Made by a program: the position numbers and the translations under genes. Positions 34,601 to 43,128 of a stretch of 64,000 nucleotides of DNA are shown piece by piece (the stretch's first letter is position 1; each line of letters starts with the position of its first letter). The notes beneath the pieces are model-generated. The model did not search any database, was not told the DNA's origin, and worked only from the letters and a program-made list of their open reading frames with translations. This DNA is from Tolypeutes matacus (Eukaryota; Chordata; Mammalia; Cingulata; Chlamyphoridae): positions 5,370,815 to 5,434,814 of the forward strand of contig JAKSZT010054335.1 in NCBI GenBank assembly GCA_026826555.1, in the 5' to 3' direction.

Positions 34601-37278
34601 TAATCAACAGGATCACAAAATTATCTAAGGAAGAAAGCTCTGTAAAAACAAAAACTTCAATGGCAAAATGCAATTTCAAGATGCACAGGTATCTGCCACG
34701 GACAGCAACCACGTCAAAGTGGCCTACACCATTAGTTTCAAACTGCTACATGCTAAAGCAACCAGCTAAACAGCTGTTTCCTATTAGTTCAAAGGGAAAG
34801 AATCTGTTATAAACATCACTTAGAGATGATTTTAATTCCAGCAGAAGTATTCTGAAAGCTCATTTAAACTTCCTTTTAACAATGATAGAAACAAACCTTT
34901 CTTTCTTTAGAACAAACAGAAACATAGAAAACTTTAAAAGAATAATTACCTTGGGAACAGGCTTCTGAAAAAGAGTAGTAATCCATTTTCCCCCAAAAGA
35001 AATATAAAAGACTATTATAACACTGAAGCTATCATAGCATTAAAACCTAATAATATTGGACTCCACTACAGATCTCTGCAACTGACTTTTCTAAGGCTTT
35101 TTGGGGCAAGTGCAATAGTTAGATTTATGCAAATGCTAATACTATAGGAATAAAACACAATCATATACTTCTAGTATACAAAAGAAAATATACAAACCTT
35201 TAGAAAGGAGGGAAAACCAATTTTTATTCAAACAAATTGCTTGGTTTAGGAAAAAAACACAACTAGATTCTTTTCCCTGATATGGAGCAAATAACCCATA
35301 GGGTAAAGAAAAAAGATACAGATGCATGTATGAAATAATATACAGAATTTTCCAAGTCGTCAAGCAATATAGAAATCTAGCCACAACCTGACCAGACTGT
35401 CCAAAAATTTATTAGGAAGGGTGGAAGGGAACAGAATTGGAATTTGTGTTACTGAGCTTCGTTCTCTTACCTTTTCATTTTGCAAAAGACCACATTCTCT
35501 ATAAACAAAAGAATATGTTGACAGTTTTAGGCAGGAAGATAGGAGTTTTCATGTATATAGTTGCCTAACCTCCATGCTGAAAGTCACGTTTAACCATAAA
35601 GTTAGCCTTAATTAATCTTGTCAATTAAAAGTTATATATTACAATATAATTTATCCCCAGATTCATGCAAATAAAGTATTTTCATGCAGCATTAGTTTCA
35701 TGCAAAAAGTGAACTATAAGTAAACCTCTTCTCATTAAAAGTATATGATCAAACTTGCTTCAATATCAGAACTTAACAAAAGACCATAAATTAAGCCTTA
35801 CCTTTAAAATATCCTCCATAAATTGATTCTCCACCTTTTCCATTACCTACAAATAATGAGCTACATTAAACCATAATGAAACTTAAATTATACTTAATAT
35901 ATAAAAATCAAATTAACTCTTTATAGTTTCAATTGGCTAAAGAAACTAACACCTTATAATTGCTGCAGAAAAAACTTTTAGAGTCCCAAATTAACCTTAT
36001 CTTTAAAATATGAGTCAAATCTTATTACAATAAACACTACTTAAAAATGACCCCAGCCACAATCCACTTATTTCAAACAATAATGGCTCCAACAAAATTC
36101 CAGAAGAATAAAAGAAACCGGACAGTACTTTCAAGTTCATTGTAAGGGAAAATTCACCAAGTAATTATAATGCTAAAATAAATAGCATACAACCTCTTGG
36201 GCTATAACATTAATTCATCCAACAGCTATTACTGACCATCTAATATTTACATTGTGCTCTAAGTGATATGATATTTATAGTTAAAAGAAATAATGAAATA
36301 CTGTAGAAACTGATAGATGGAATATGAAGAACATAACTTTTAGCTCTACCTTCACTGAAGTCCCCACCCTGAATCATAAAGTTTTTAACGACACGGTGGA
36401 ATGTAGAACCTTTATAACATAATTTCTTCCCAGTTGTTTTCCCAAGGCCTTTCTCCCCTGGAAAAAAAAAAGTTAAGTTCAGCTACAAACACGTTTCCTC
36501 ATAAAAAGCAGCCAATTAATCCAAAATTAATAATACAAAGCAGCATGTAAATGTTAAGTTGTATATGGTACAGATCAAGACAGATTACAGAAGCTTATCA
36601 TTCTAGTAAAAGAATGGAATCAAGAATTTCATGCAAAGATTGTGTATGTGTCCAAGTATGATTTTAGAAGTTTACTTTGCTATTTCTATTTTTAAAATAA
36701 CATTATAGATGGTTCCCCCCACCCCCAACATAGTTAAAATACAAATTATATTGCATCTCAGCCTTTTGGTCAAGATCAAATGTAGTAAAATATAAGTTAT
36801 ATCCAATTATATATAACAAAGAATACATCATTATGTTTTGCCTCTCTACCTTCTAATTCTAAATCTCTTATGAAATCTGGAATACTGAATCTGTTCAGAG
36901 CATTGAAATTTGTAAAATTCTACTAAGGCAAAGCAGTTTTAAATACGCTTTTATTTTATAAACTACAACATATAGAGCAGCTTTCATTATATACTTGCTT
37001 TTCATTTTTGAGACCATTTATCTCTCCTCTCTTCCCCTCAAAAAATGCTTCTCTGATTTCATATAGAAGTCAGTGAAAATAAGGTTTATTTGCAAAACTC
37101 ATTTCACAGCCCACTACTTTTTCAAGGAAACATCTATGCTGTTAAGTGAGGTAAAACTGTCAGCCATGACTCCTCATTAGAAATAATTTAATAATTCACT
37201 TACCTGAACATAAGCAAAGGAAGTTTTTGCAAGTTTTTGGACAAATGTCTGAGAAGAGCTGAAACATAATGCGACCAA
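7579..37278 (-). CDS. NKTR: NKTR, NK-tumour recognition protein (cyclophilin-RS protein), 15 coding exons
   Basis: NKTR is a large nuclear protein with an N-terminal cyclophilin-type peptidyl-prolyl isomerase domain followed by long Arg/Ser-rich regions, linked to RNA processing. In order the exons (5' to 3', high to low) are 37204-37278, 36350-36457, 35802-35846, 33967-34054, 24670-24699, 24042-24187, 22856-23078, 22234-22389, 19310-19397, 18665-18810, 14361-17249, 10229-10324, 9485-9541, 8901-9002 and 7579-7666. All have GT donors and AG acceptors, and codons join cleanly across each junction. They sum to 4337 nt. With the missing 58-nt N-terminal part this gives 4395 nt, about 1464 residues, against about 1462 in human. 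No frameshift or premature stop is seen, so the gene looks intact. The initiating exon and promoter are not in the window. PPIG is the nearest relative, but the linker and tail match NKTR. Confidence 0.95.
7940..8180 (+). mobile_element. Probable L2/MIR-class fragment
   Basis: Contains CACTATGCCAGGCACTGGGA and, further on, CAGGGAAGGCTTCCTAGAGG, two landmarks often found together in old LINE-2-related sequence. Family call is tentative. Lies in the last NKTR intron. Confidence 0.45.
8901..9002 (-). CDS. NKTR: NKTR coding exon: RS tail 3
   Basis: 102 nt encoding [20 protein letters not shown] and then [13 protein letters not shown], flanked by split Arg codons. Acceptor TTTAAAGCAG, donor GTGGGT. 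Symmetric phase as for the two preceding exons. Confidence 0.93.
9485..9541 (-). CDS. NKTR: NKTR coding exon: RS tail 2
   Basis: 57 nt encoding [18 protein letters not shown] between two split Arg codons. Acceptor AGTCCTAG, donor GTATGG. Symmetric phase, so loss of this exon would keep the frame. Confidence 0.92.
10229..10324 (-). CDS. NKTR: NKTR coding exon: RS tail 1
   Basis: 96 nt encoding [20 protein letters not shown] and then [11 protein letters not shown]. Acceptor TTAATGTAG, donor GTGAGC. Ends with AG of an Arg codon. Length is a multiple of three with the same phase at both ends. Confidence 0.93.
   Translation of the reverse strand: MKELLKKSEQRTVQQRSHKEPEQLLPQLQKS
10540..12350 (+). 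mobile_element. Old LINE-1 3' end (end of ORF2 plus long 3' UTR)
   Basis: Starts with degraded ORF2-end landmarks (GTTCACAGAAGCGCCAGCAG, AATAATCCAAATCTCCAGTA, AATGGATT) and continues into an L1-type 3' UTR with GGGACATGACTCCCGGGGAT, GACTTCAAAGTGAGTCGGGA and TGCAATGAATGTACCACACT, ending in A-rich sequence. No open frame of length remains. It occupies much of the intron before the giant NKTR exon, antisense to the gene. Confidence 0.68.
12930..13022 (+). mobile_element. MIR element
   Basis: Shows the MIR order TTCCCACGAGCTGTAGAGCC, TTGAACAAGTTCCGGGCC, ATGCCTCACTCTCTTCATCT and ATAAAATAAAATACC, the sense orientation of the MIR core. Diverged and intronic. Confidence 0.75.
13149..13186. repeat. 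12-bp minisatellite, about three copies
   Basis: Tandem AGGCACCCCACC repeated three times without change. Too short to be more than a slippage product in an NKTR intron. Confidence 0.85.
13871..14069 (-). mobile_element. DAS-type SINE (full length)
   Basis: Minus-strand copy: T-rich tail, then CTTGCTGCTTGTGCTCACTG, the GCGGGCGGGCTTGCCTTCAC body and the tRNA-like head ending GAGCCACAGCCGCTTCCC. A perfect 12-bp duplication, TGCCCACCTTTA, at 13859-13870 and 14070-14081 bounds it. Lies in an NKTR intron. Confidence 0.93.
14361..17249 (-). CDS. NKTR: NKTR giant exon: RS-rich central region (963 codons in length)
   Basis: One 2889-nt exon encoding about two thirds of the protein, from [20 protein letters not shown] to [12 protein letters not shown]. 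In order it has an N-terminal RS and Lys/Arg-rich part ([20 protein letters not shown]), a dense SR/RS tract, the [20 protein letters not shown] motif, a second RS block, acidic/Lys-rich segments ([12 protein letters not shown]), a lower-complexity part containing [14 protein letters not shown], and the conserved [20 protein letters not shown] motif before a final RS run. Acceptor CTTTTTCACAG, donor GTGAGC. Other long frames overlapping it are shadows. The exon is open throughout with no frameshift. Confidence 0.96.
17274..17384 (-). mobile_element. tRNA-derived SINE abutting an NKTR splice acceptor
   Basis: Inverted tRNA-like head (CTGGGACCTCGTATGTGGGA, CCACTGAGCCACATCAGCTC) with a (AAC)n(AAT)n tail on the minus strand. 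The tail ends about 24 nt upstream of the acceptor of the largest NKTR exon. A related short unit occurs at 62237-62331. An imperfect duplication (CATATGCGATTATT versus CATGCAATTATT) flanks it. Confidence 0.8.
18464..18556 (-). mobile_element. DAS-type SINE (short, monomeric)
   Basis: T-run followed by ACCGGGAGGTCCCGGGGATT and the inverted tRNA-like head ending TGAGCCACATCCGCCCC. A perfect 15-bp target-site duplication, CCACAGCCTCATTTT, lies at 18449-18463 and 18557-18571. It is in an NKTR intron in the same orientation as the gene. Confidence 0.92.
18665..18810 (-). CDS. NKTR: NKTR coding exon: [10 protein letters not shown]...HWKEEM
   Basis: 146 nt beginning [20 protein letters not shown], then [20 protein letters not shown] and GEKWSKGD. 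The [11 protein letters not shown] motif is a signature shared by NKTR and PPIG. The acceptor TTTTTAAAG is weak in pyrimidines; the donor is GTAAGG. Confidence 0.93.
19310..19397 (-). CDS. NKTR: NKTR coding exon: [20 protein letters not shown]
   Basis: 88 nt encoding [20 protein letters not shown] then RKIKGRGTI, matching the NKTR linker between the isomerase domain and the RS region. Acceptor CTTTTTAG, donor GTATGT. The first base completes a Pro codon begun in the upstream exon. Confidence 0.93.
19857..19985 (+). mobile_element. MIR-like fragment
   Basis: Contains TTTTACTGAGAACTTACAAT and TTAGCTCATTTAATCCTCAT followed by GACAACCCTATCAGGTA, an arrangement seen in MIR/MIR3. It is old and diverged and lies in an NKTR intron. 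Confidence 0.6.
20660..21420 (+). mobile_element. Ancient interspersed repeat (family uncertain)
   Basis: Shows the order TTTTTCTGCAAAGAGCCAGA, TAAATATTTTAGGCTTTGTA, CATGAAAGCAGCCATAAACA, AATAAAACTTTATTTACGAA and GAATGTGGCCCACAGACC. This series recurs in a common old mammalian element. The middle is interrupted by AT-rich sequence. It lies in an NKTR intron. Confidence 0.5.
21528..21623 (+). mobile_element. DAS-type SINE (short, monomeric)
   Basis: tRNA-like head with A box TGGCTCAACTGG and B box GGTTCGATCCC, ending in CCTCCCGGT and an A-run. A perfect 16-bp target-site duplication, AAATTTATTCACAAGG, at 21512-21527 and 21624-21639 defines the insertion. It lies in an NKTR intron opposite to the gene. 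Confidence 0.92.
22234..22389 (-). CDS. NKTR: NKTR coding exon: [20 protein letters not shown] segment
   Basis: 156 nt (52 codons in length, symmetric phase) encoding [20 protein letters not shown] and the proline-rich [20 protein letters not shown] motif. That motif is shared by NKTR and PPIG C-terminal to the isomerase domain. Acceptor CTCTTAAG, donor GTAAGT. Confidence 0.93.
22856..23078 (-). CDS. NKTR: NKTR coding exon: first Ser/acidic-basic linker
   Basis: 223 nt starting [20 protein letters not shown] and running through a Ser/Glu-rich patch into [20 protein letters not shown]. This is the basic linker following the isomerase domain and probably carries nuclear-localisation sequence. 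Acceptor TTCTTAAAAG, donor GTGAGT. Confidence 0.93.
23300..23890 (-). mobile_element. LINE-2 (L2) fragment in an NKTR intron
   Basis: Carries the sequence order known from L2: CAGGGCCTTACTGACAGC, GGAGCCCTTGGAGGGTTCTG, GAGCAGCACTGACGTGATCT, GCCCTGGTTGCTGTCAAG and GAGGCTACTGCAATAATACA. It is highly diverged and lies between two NKTR exons. The strand label is uncertain. Confidence 0.6.
24042..24187 (-). CDS. NKTR: NKTR coding exon: end of cyclophilin domain
   Basis: 146 nt encoding [20 protein letters not shown] and then [20 protein letters not shown] with LATKSAKD. The VHVVFG motif holds the active-site His126 equivalent, and the segment closes the eight-stranded barrel. Acceptor TTGTGACAG, donor GTAAGA. 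Confidence 0.95.
24670..24699 (-). CDS. NKTR: NKTR 30-nt coding microexon ([10 protein letters not shown])
   Basis: Thirty nt flanked by acceptor TTGTACAG and donor GTAAGAG. It completes Ile with its first base, encodes TTKPAPHLD and leaves GG of the next Gly. The His corresponds to Trp121 of cyclophilin A, which contacts cyclosporin. His at this place is typical of NKTR/PPIG-type cyclophilins. It exactly fills the gap between the flanking exons, so the assignment is firm despite the size. Confidence 0.9.
25058..25076. repeat. A-homopolymer
   Basis: Run of about 19 A in an NKTR intron with no recognisable retroelement body attached. Confidence 0.8.
26040..26082. repeat. GA-rich purine tract
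   Basis: (GA)n core followed by GAAA/GCGA variants, all purine on this strand except two C. Polypurine microsatellite in an NKTR intron. Confidence 0.85.
27669..27695. repeat. T-homopolymer
   Basis: About 27 consecutive T in an NKTR intron. It could be the poly(A) tail of a minus-strand retroelement, but no body can be recognised to its right. Confidence 0.8.
29281..29500 (+). mobile_element. Dimeric tRNA-derived SINE with AACCAACTCTCA linker
   Basis: Two similar units in the same orientation, each GGGAG(C/T)GGATGTAGCTC...GGTTGAGCACCTGCTTC...GTCCTGGGTTCA...GTACCTCCTAAAA. They are joined by a short A-rich linker containing AACCAACTCTCA (29381-29392). The pair at 54386-54690 has the same linker, so this is a composite dimeric element, not two chance neighbours. 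Confidence 0.82.
29740..29937 (+). mobile_element. DAS-type SINE (full length)
   Basis: Full tRNA-like head with B box GGTTCGGTTCCC, the GGTGAAGGCAAGCCCGCCCG body, GCAAGCAGCAAGGGGGGATA and an (AAAAT)n tail. Perfect 15-bp duplication TAAAATATAATAACA at 29725-29739 and 29938-29952. Antisense to NKTR. Confidence 0.94.
31971..31994. repeat. A-homopolymer
   Basis: Run of 24 A in an NKTR intron. No retroelement body is recognisable on its left. Confidence 0.8.
33967..34054 (-). CDS. NKTR: NKTR coding exon: SMAN...NGSQFF core
   Basis: 88 nt encoding [20 protein letters not shown] followed by HTNGSQFF. The SMAN, NGSQFF and Phe113-equivalent residues of the isomerase active site are intact. Acceptor TTCAAACAG, donor GTGAGT. 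A 9.3-kb intron follows. Confidence 0.94.
35802..35846 (-). CDS. NKTR: NKTR coding exon: [12 protein letters not shown] loop
   Basis: 45-nt exon encoding [14 protein letters not shown], the glycine-rich loop that follows QGGDF in cyclophilins. Acceptor ATTTGTAG, donor GTAAGG. Its length is a multiple of three with matching phases at both ends. Confidence 0.93.
36350..36457 (-). CDS. NKTR: NKTR coding exon: catalytic FHRVV segment
   Basis: 108 nt encoding [20 protein letters not shown] and the [13 protein letters not shown] that follows. The Arg of FHR, the Phe of NFM and the Gln of IQGGDF match catalytic Arg55, Phe60 and Gln63 of cyclophilin A. The GKTTGKKL stretch is the loop insertion typical of large divergent cyclophilins such as PPIG, PPID and NKTR. 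Acceptor TTTTTCCAG, donor GTAGAG. Confidence 0.94.
37204..37278 (-). CDS. NKTR: NKTR coding exon: start of cyclophilin domain
   Basis: 75 nt encoding [19 protein letters not shown] and the LCLCS that follows, the first strand and helix of the cyclophilin fold. The acceptor is TTATTTCAG and the donor GTAAGT. It starts two bases into a codon (completing Val) and ends one base into Gly. It is the most 5' NKTR exon visible. Confidence 0.93.
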
Positions 37279-38140
37279 CTGAAATAAAATACATGGGGGA
37301 AAAAAAACTATAAGCAAGTTGATTAAATATATCAAATTTTATATGAGAGGAGAAGAAGAAATAATGAAATCATATATTATTAGATCACCTTACTATTAGT
37401 AGAGTCCCCTATCTGAACTACTAGTCTTCAAAACTACCTTCAACAATAACTGTCTATTTATGCTAGGACCCTCCAGTGATGAGGGCACATCGTATCAGAC
37501 AGTCATTCCAGCCAGTACTATTAAAAGAAAAGTTCTTCTTCTTATTTCCAGCTTTCTACCTTGGTGCAAGATTGTTAAGAGCCAGTTTTCTTAACTGAAT
37601 TATCCACCCTTAAAATTCATATTTTATTCCTTAAGAAAACAGAAAGAAAATAGGTTATGGTTTCTTAAAACCATATGCCCTACCATAAAGAGGCAATGAA
37701 AAGGAACAAGGCTGCAACTTTATACCATAGAGAAGTGGTTCACAACATTTTGGTCTCAGGATTCCTGAGACCAAACTCTTAGAAATTACTGAGCTTTTGT
37801 TTATGTTGGTTACATCTACTGATATTTACCTACTAGAAACAAACAGAAAATATGAAACCATAAGAATATACAAAACACACGTTCCATTAGCTGTCAAAGC
37901 ATTCCATTACATGTCATAGCATGTAATCTCTGAAAAACTCTACTGTATACTCATGAGAGAATGAGAGTGTAAAGGGCAAATATCTTAGTATTATAAAAAT
38001 ACTTTTGACTTCACAAGACCCCCTCTGAAACATTCTTTAAAAAAAAAAAAAAAAAAGAAAATTTTATTATAATCACTCTCTGGAGTTCCTTTCTTCCTTA
38101 TTCTATAAAATCTTCTCCATTGTGAGCATTTTATTTATTC
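37279..38140. other. Upstream NKTR intron: mostly unique AT-rich sequence
   Basis: No exon is seen. At 37735-37850 the sequence TGGTTCACAACATTTTGGTC...TTTGTTTATGTTGGTTACAT resembles a common old non-autonomous repeat, family not assigned. Confidence 0.5.
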
Positions 38141-38149
38141 AAAAGGACC

Positions 38150-38808
38150 TAGAGAATAAATCAAAATTAACTGCAATACTGGCACAAGAACAGACATTTA
38201 GACCAATGAAATAGAACTGAGAGCACAGAAATAAAGCCAATTGTTTTTGACAAGGGACCAAGGCCACTTGATGGGGAAATAGCAGTTTCTTTAACAAATG
38301 GTGCTGGGAAAACTGGATCTCCACATGCAAAAGAATGAAGGTGGACACTTACCTCACACCATATACAAAAATTAACTCAAAATAAATTAAAGACCTAAAT
38401 ATAATAGCTAAAACTATAAAGCTCTTAGGAGAAAACATAGGGGAATATCTTCAAGATCTTGCATTAGGGCAATGGATTCATACACTCACACCAAAAGTAC
38501 AAGCAACAAAGGAAAAAACAGATAAATTGTACCTCAAAATTAAAACCTTTTGAGCATCAAAGGACATCAAGAAAGTGAAAAGACAACCTACAGAACAGGA
38601 AAAAATATTTCTAAACCATGTATCTGATAAAGATTTAATATCCAGAATAAAAAACAAACTCCTAACATTCAACAAAAAGGCAAATAGCCCAACTAAAAAA
38701 TGGCCCAAATCAAAAAAGCACATGAAATGCTCAATATCACTAGCTATTAGGGAAATGCAAATGAAAATTACAATGAGATATCATCTTATACCTCATAAAA
38801 TGGCCTTT

Positions 38809-38844
<36 letters not shown>

Positions 38845-40144
38845 ACCACAAGTGCTGGAGAAGATGTGGGAATATAGAATGGTGCAGCCTCTGTGGAAGA
38901 CAGTTTGGTGGTTCCTAGGAAGCTAAATAGAGAACTGCCGTGTGATCCAGCAATCCCTCTACTGGAATATCTGGAAGAAATGAAAACTGACGCGAACAGA
39001 CATCTGTGCACTGATGTTCATAGCGGTGTTACTCACAACTGCCAAAAGATGGAATCAAACCAAGTGTCCAGTAACTGATGAGTGGATAGACAAAAATGTG
39101 GTGTATACATACGACAAAATCACATATGACACCATGGATGGACCTTGAGGACATTATGCCGAGTGAAGTAAGCCAGATACAAAAGAACAAATATTGTTAT
39201 GGTCTCACTAATATGAGCTAAATATGAAGAATAAATGCATGGAGTTAAAATCTAGAGTATAGGTTATTAGAAGATAGGATGAGGGCAAGAAGGGGTACTG
39301 ATGCTTAATGTATGTAGAATTTTTAATAGCTTGACTGTAAAAGCGTAGAAATTGATAAAGTTGATGGTCACACATTATAGTGAGTATAACTAACTCAGCT
39401 GCTTTACAAATGTGATTGTGTCTTAAGGGCTAGCCTAGGGATGTAAATGTCAATTGAAAGAAAGCTAGTCCTTAGAAAGAAGCCATTCTAGGGACTGTAT
39501 AAAATATTGAGCCCACTGATGGATGAGAATTGTGGTTAATAGTTCAAATACAAGAATGTTCTTCTATAAACGAGAACAAATGCACATCACTATTTCAAAG
39601 TGGTAAGAATATGGTGATGCATGGGAAAATACAATTAATGTAACTTATGGACTACAGTTAAAAACAATATTGTAATATTCTTGCATCAAAGTCAAAGAAG
39701 GTATTACATCAATGCTAAGCATAAATCATAGGAGTATGAGATTTTTTCTTTTGGGCTAAGGAAAACGTTAGAAAATTTACTGAGAAGATGACTGCACAAG
39801 TCTGATGAAACAGAGAGCCACTGAGTGTACACTGTGGATGGACTGTGTAACCCAGTGAGCCACGTAGTGGATAATGGGCTGTGGTTAACAGTACAAACAT
39901 GGAGAGCATTCTCTCGTGAACTGTGACAAATGTATAATATTAATACATGGTGTTAATAATAGGGGGGTGTATGCAAAAATATACCAAATGTAAGCTATGG
40001 AGCACAGTTAGTAGCAATATTTTGATGATGTTCTTTCATAATCTGTAACAAATGTTCCACAACAGTGTTGGTGGAGAGGTGATATAAGGGTATTCAGCAC
40101 ATTATGCATGATAGTTTTGTAAGCACACAACTTCTCCAAGACAA
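38150..40144 (+). mobile_element. LINE-1 3' end, copy A (degraded ORF2 end plus 3' UTR)
   Basis: Plus-strand L1 ORF2 landmarks in order: ACCAATGAAATAGAACTGAG, GGTGCTGGGAAAACTGGATC, AAGATTTAATATCCAGAATA, GTGATCCAGCAATCCCTCTA and CACCATGGATGGACCTTGAG, followed by a long L1 3' UTR. Interrupted by stops and frameshifts; an in-element (CA)n microsatellite lies at 38812-38840. Confidence 0.82.
38812..38840. repeat. (CA)n microsatellite
   Basis: About 14 uninterrupted CA units inside LINE-1 copy A. Likely polymorphic in length. Confidence 0.9.
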
Positions 40145-41038
40145 AGAAATTTTTTTAAATGGGCTAAGGACTTGAAAAGACATTGCTCCAAGGAAGATAT
40201 ACAAATGGCTAATAAGCACATGAAAAGATGCTCAACATCATTAGCCATTAGGGAAATGCAAATCAAAAACATAAGATACCACTTCACTCATTGGAATGGC
40301 TATTCTTAAAAAAAATGACAAGCAAATAAACAAACAAAAAATGGAAAACAACAAATGTTGGAGAGGATGAAGAGAAGTAGGAACCTGAGTACATTGTTGG
40401 TGGAAATATAAGATGGTACAGCCACTGTGGAAAACAGTTGGGCAGAAACACAGAACTACCATATGACCAGGCAATCCCACTTCTAGCTACATATCCCAAA
40501 GAACTGAAAGCAGGGACTCAGATAGATATCAGTACAATGTTCAGGGCAGTATTATTCACAATATCCAAAAGATGGAATCAACCGCAGTGTCCATTAACAG
40601 TTGAGTGGATAAACAAAATATGGTATATCCATATAATGGAATATTACTTGACCGTAAAAAGGAATTAAGTGCTAACACAGGCAACAAGATGGATGAACTC
40701 TGAAGACATTGTGTTGAGTGAAATAAGCCAGAAATGAAAGGACAAATATTATATATCTCACTAAATGAAATAACTAGAATAAGCTAACTCATAGAGTTAG
40801 AAAGTAGATTACAGGGTACTGGGGGTGGGGGTGGGAACGGGGAATAGGGAGTTAATGCTTAATGAGCACAAAGTTCCTGTTGGGGGTGATGGGAAAAATT
40901 TGGTAATGGATGGTGGTGATAGTAGTACAACATTGTGAATATAATTAACATCACAGAACTTACTTACTTACTTGCTTACTGGTTAAAATGGGAAATGTTA
41001 TATTGTATATATGTTACAAGAAAAAATAAAATAAAATA
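40145..41038 (+). mobile_element. LINE-1 3' end, copy B (degraded ORF2 end plus 3' UTR)
   Basis: A second plus-strand L1 end directly follows copy A: ACTTGAAAAGACATTGCTCC, GGGAAATGCAAATCAAAAAC, CCACTTCTAGCTACATATCC, GAATATTACTTGACCGTAAA, a GTTAATGCTTAATGAGCACA 3' UTR and an (AAAAT)n tail. Degraded, no long frame. Confidence 0.82.
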
Positions 41039-41170
41039 AAAAGTTAACCAAGCAGTACAGATACAAAACAACTTTTGATTTACTCTACGCATTGATAAAA
41101 TTTTTATTTATTCCTAGCCATGTCAGTTCCCCTGAGGACAAAACAAACAATATATTACAAAAAAAAAAAA

Positions 41171-41192
41171 ATATATATATATATATATATAT
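41171..41192. repeat. (AT)n microsatellite
   Basis: Eleven AT units preceded by a run of A. Confidence 0.88.
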
Positions 41193-42292
41193 TACATTAA
41201 GGGATAAAGAGTAGAACAATGGCCTCATATGGGAAGACTTTCCTGGATCAATTCTCTTTGTCTATAGTTTCAATGGAACAAAAATTTAAAACAATTTCAA
41301 ACCCTTTCAGTTCATGTTGTTATTTAAGGGAATGAAGAAAAAGATGGGAAAAGAAAGCAAACAAAGACTTTTTTTAAAAGTAGGCAGCAATACTCTAAAG
41401 CCATTTCTGATTTTTAAAAAACGCATATACTACCAATAATACTAAAGACCACATTTTGTAATTACATGGAAACATTTCAGTATGATAATATTTTCATCAA
41501 TCTTCACAAATCCCTGGGAAGTGGCTGAGTGTCAAGTTCAAAATCGTCTAGCTTTGTAGACCAAAGCATGCTTAGATCCTTGGAATCCCTTTAAGATGGT
41601 TGCTTTTTAGGATAAAAGACATGAAACAATCAAATTTAGGCTTTCCTCTTAGATCTATAGTAACATTAACACCAAGATTTTTTCAAAACCCATAATGCGT
41701 TGAAATGATAGCTGGTTAGTGTTTCAGATGTTTGTAGTTTCTCCTTTACAGGTGATAAGTTATGAAACCTCTAGTGGTTCACTCTTCCAGAAGACAGTAA
41801 ATTGCGATTACATTTCTAGGTCTGTTATTCAGAGAGGGTAGCTAACTACAGTGATGAATGAAAGAAAAAAAAATCTCATGCTTCTTGAATTTTTTTAATC
41901 AAAAATTGACTCCTCACCTCTAATATCTCACCCTCTAACTTAGTGCAGAAAGAAATTTCCCATTGAACTCTCAATCTCATGGGGCAGGGGATAGAGTAGA
42001 GGTTTTTGTCTCCTTTATGGCATTATGTTATTAGCAGTAGCAAAAGGAAAAAAAAAAAAAACAAAAAAAAAACAGAACAATACTAATTGTTTGGCCTCAG
42101 TATTGTGGTGCAAAGTTAAAAACACTGTCGCATCCAGGAAACTAATGAAAAGTCCATGGAGAGAACAGATTAACCCTATCAGGCTTTCAAGGCATGTCAA
42201 AGGGTGAACTATGGTTTTTCAGCCATCAGTAGAGGCTGCATTCGTAATTTAAAATGTTCTATATATGTGTGATTTGAGGGGCTTAAAAACAA

Positions 42293-42366
42293 AAGGCAAG
42301 GAAAAAAAATAAAATTCAAAGATTTTAAAAAGGCAAGGAAAAAAAATAAAATTCAAAGATTTAAAA
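42293..42366. repeat. Tandem duplication, 37-bp unit, two copies
   Basis: The segment starting AAGGCAAGGAAAAAAAATAA is repeated once immediately, at 42330, nearly without change. A recent local duplication. Confidence 0.85.
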
Positions 42367-42747
42367 TTAAAATCTTTAAAAAGATTTTCTGGTATAAATG
42401 AAGAAGCAAATATTATGACTTTCAACCTATAAGAAGTTATACTAGTATTAACTCTTCCCAAGTCAATTCAAAGTCTGAAACTGAACACTATAGGATACAG
42501 ACCAGCAAACATTAACTTGAACCGAAGCTCTATTAGCAAGACAAACCAGTAGGTCTTCAAAAATATTTTTTTAATTGAATTGCATTATTTTATATAGAAA
42601 ACAGGCTAATATTTGACAATACTTTTGTTTTTTGAGAAAATCAAAATAGAAACTATTCTGAAGGCATAGTCTTTAAAGAAAAAATAGGTCAGAGTGGTTC
42701 TGTAGTCATTTTAAACAATGGCAGACAAACTCTGATTATGAAACTTA

Positions 42748-43112
42748 ATTTATATTAAAGATTTATTTTATTTATTTATTCCTCCCCCGCTCGTTGTTTG
42801 CACTTGCTGTGTGCTCTCTGTGTCTGCTAGTCATCTCTGTAGGAGATACCGGGAACCGATCCTGGGACCTCCCATGCGGGAGAGTGGCACTCAAATCACT
42901 TGAGCCACCTCTGCTCCCTGCTTTGTTGTGTCTCGCATTATGTTTCCTCTTTGTGTCTCCTTGTTGCATCATCTTGTTGCGTCAGCTTGTCATGCCAGCC
43001 CATTGCGCCAGCTCACTGTCTTGCTCGTCTTCTCCAGGAGACACCAGGAACTAAACCCAGGACCTTCCATGTGGTAGGCAGGAGCTCAATCGCTTGAGCC
43101 ACATTCACTTCC
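42748..43112 (-). mobile_element. Dimeric DAS-type SINE
   Basis: Two inverted tRNA-like units (GGGAACCGATCCTGGGACCT and GGAACTAAACCCAGGACCTT) separated by CATCATCTTGTTGCGTCAGC-type linker. Perfect 16-bp duplication CTGATTATGAAACTTA at 42732-42747 and 43113-43128. Same architecture as 2598-2917 and 52957-53395. Confidence 0.92.
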
Positions 43113-43128
43113 CTGATTATGAAACTTA

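Larger units (their letters stand above)
41039..42747. other. AT-rich intron or upstream DNA without a gene
   Basis: No exon or recognised repeat apart from an (AT)n tract at 41171-41192 and a 37-bp tandem duplication at 42293-42366. The rest appears unique. Confidence 0.5.
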
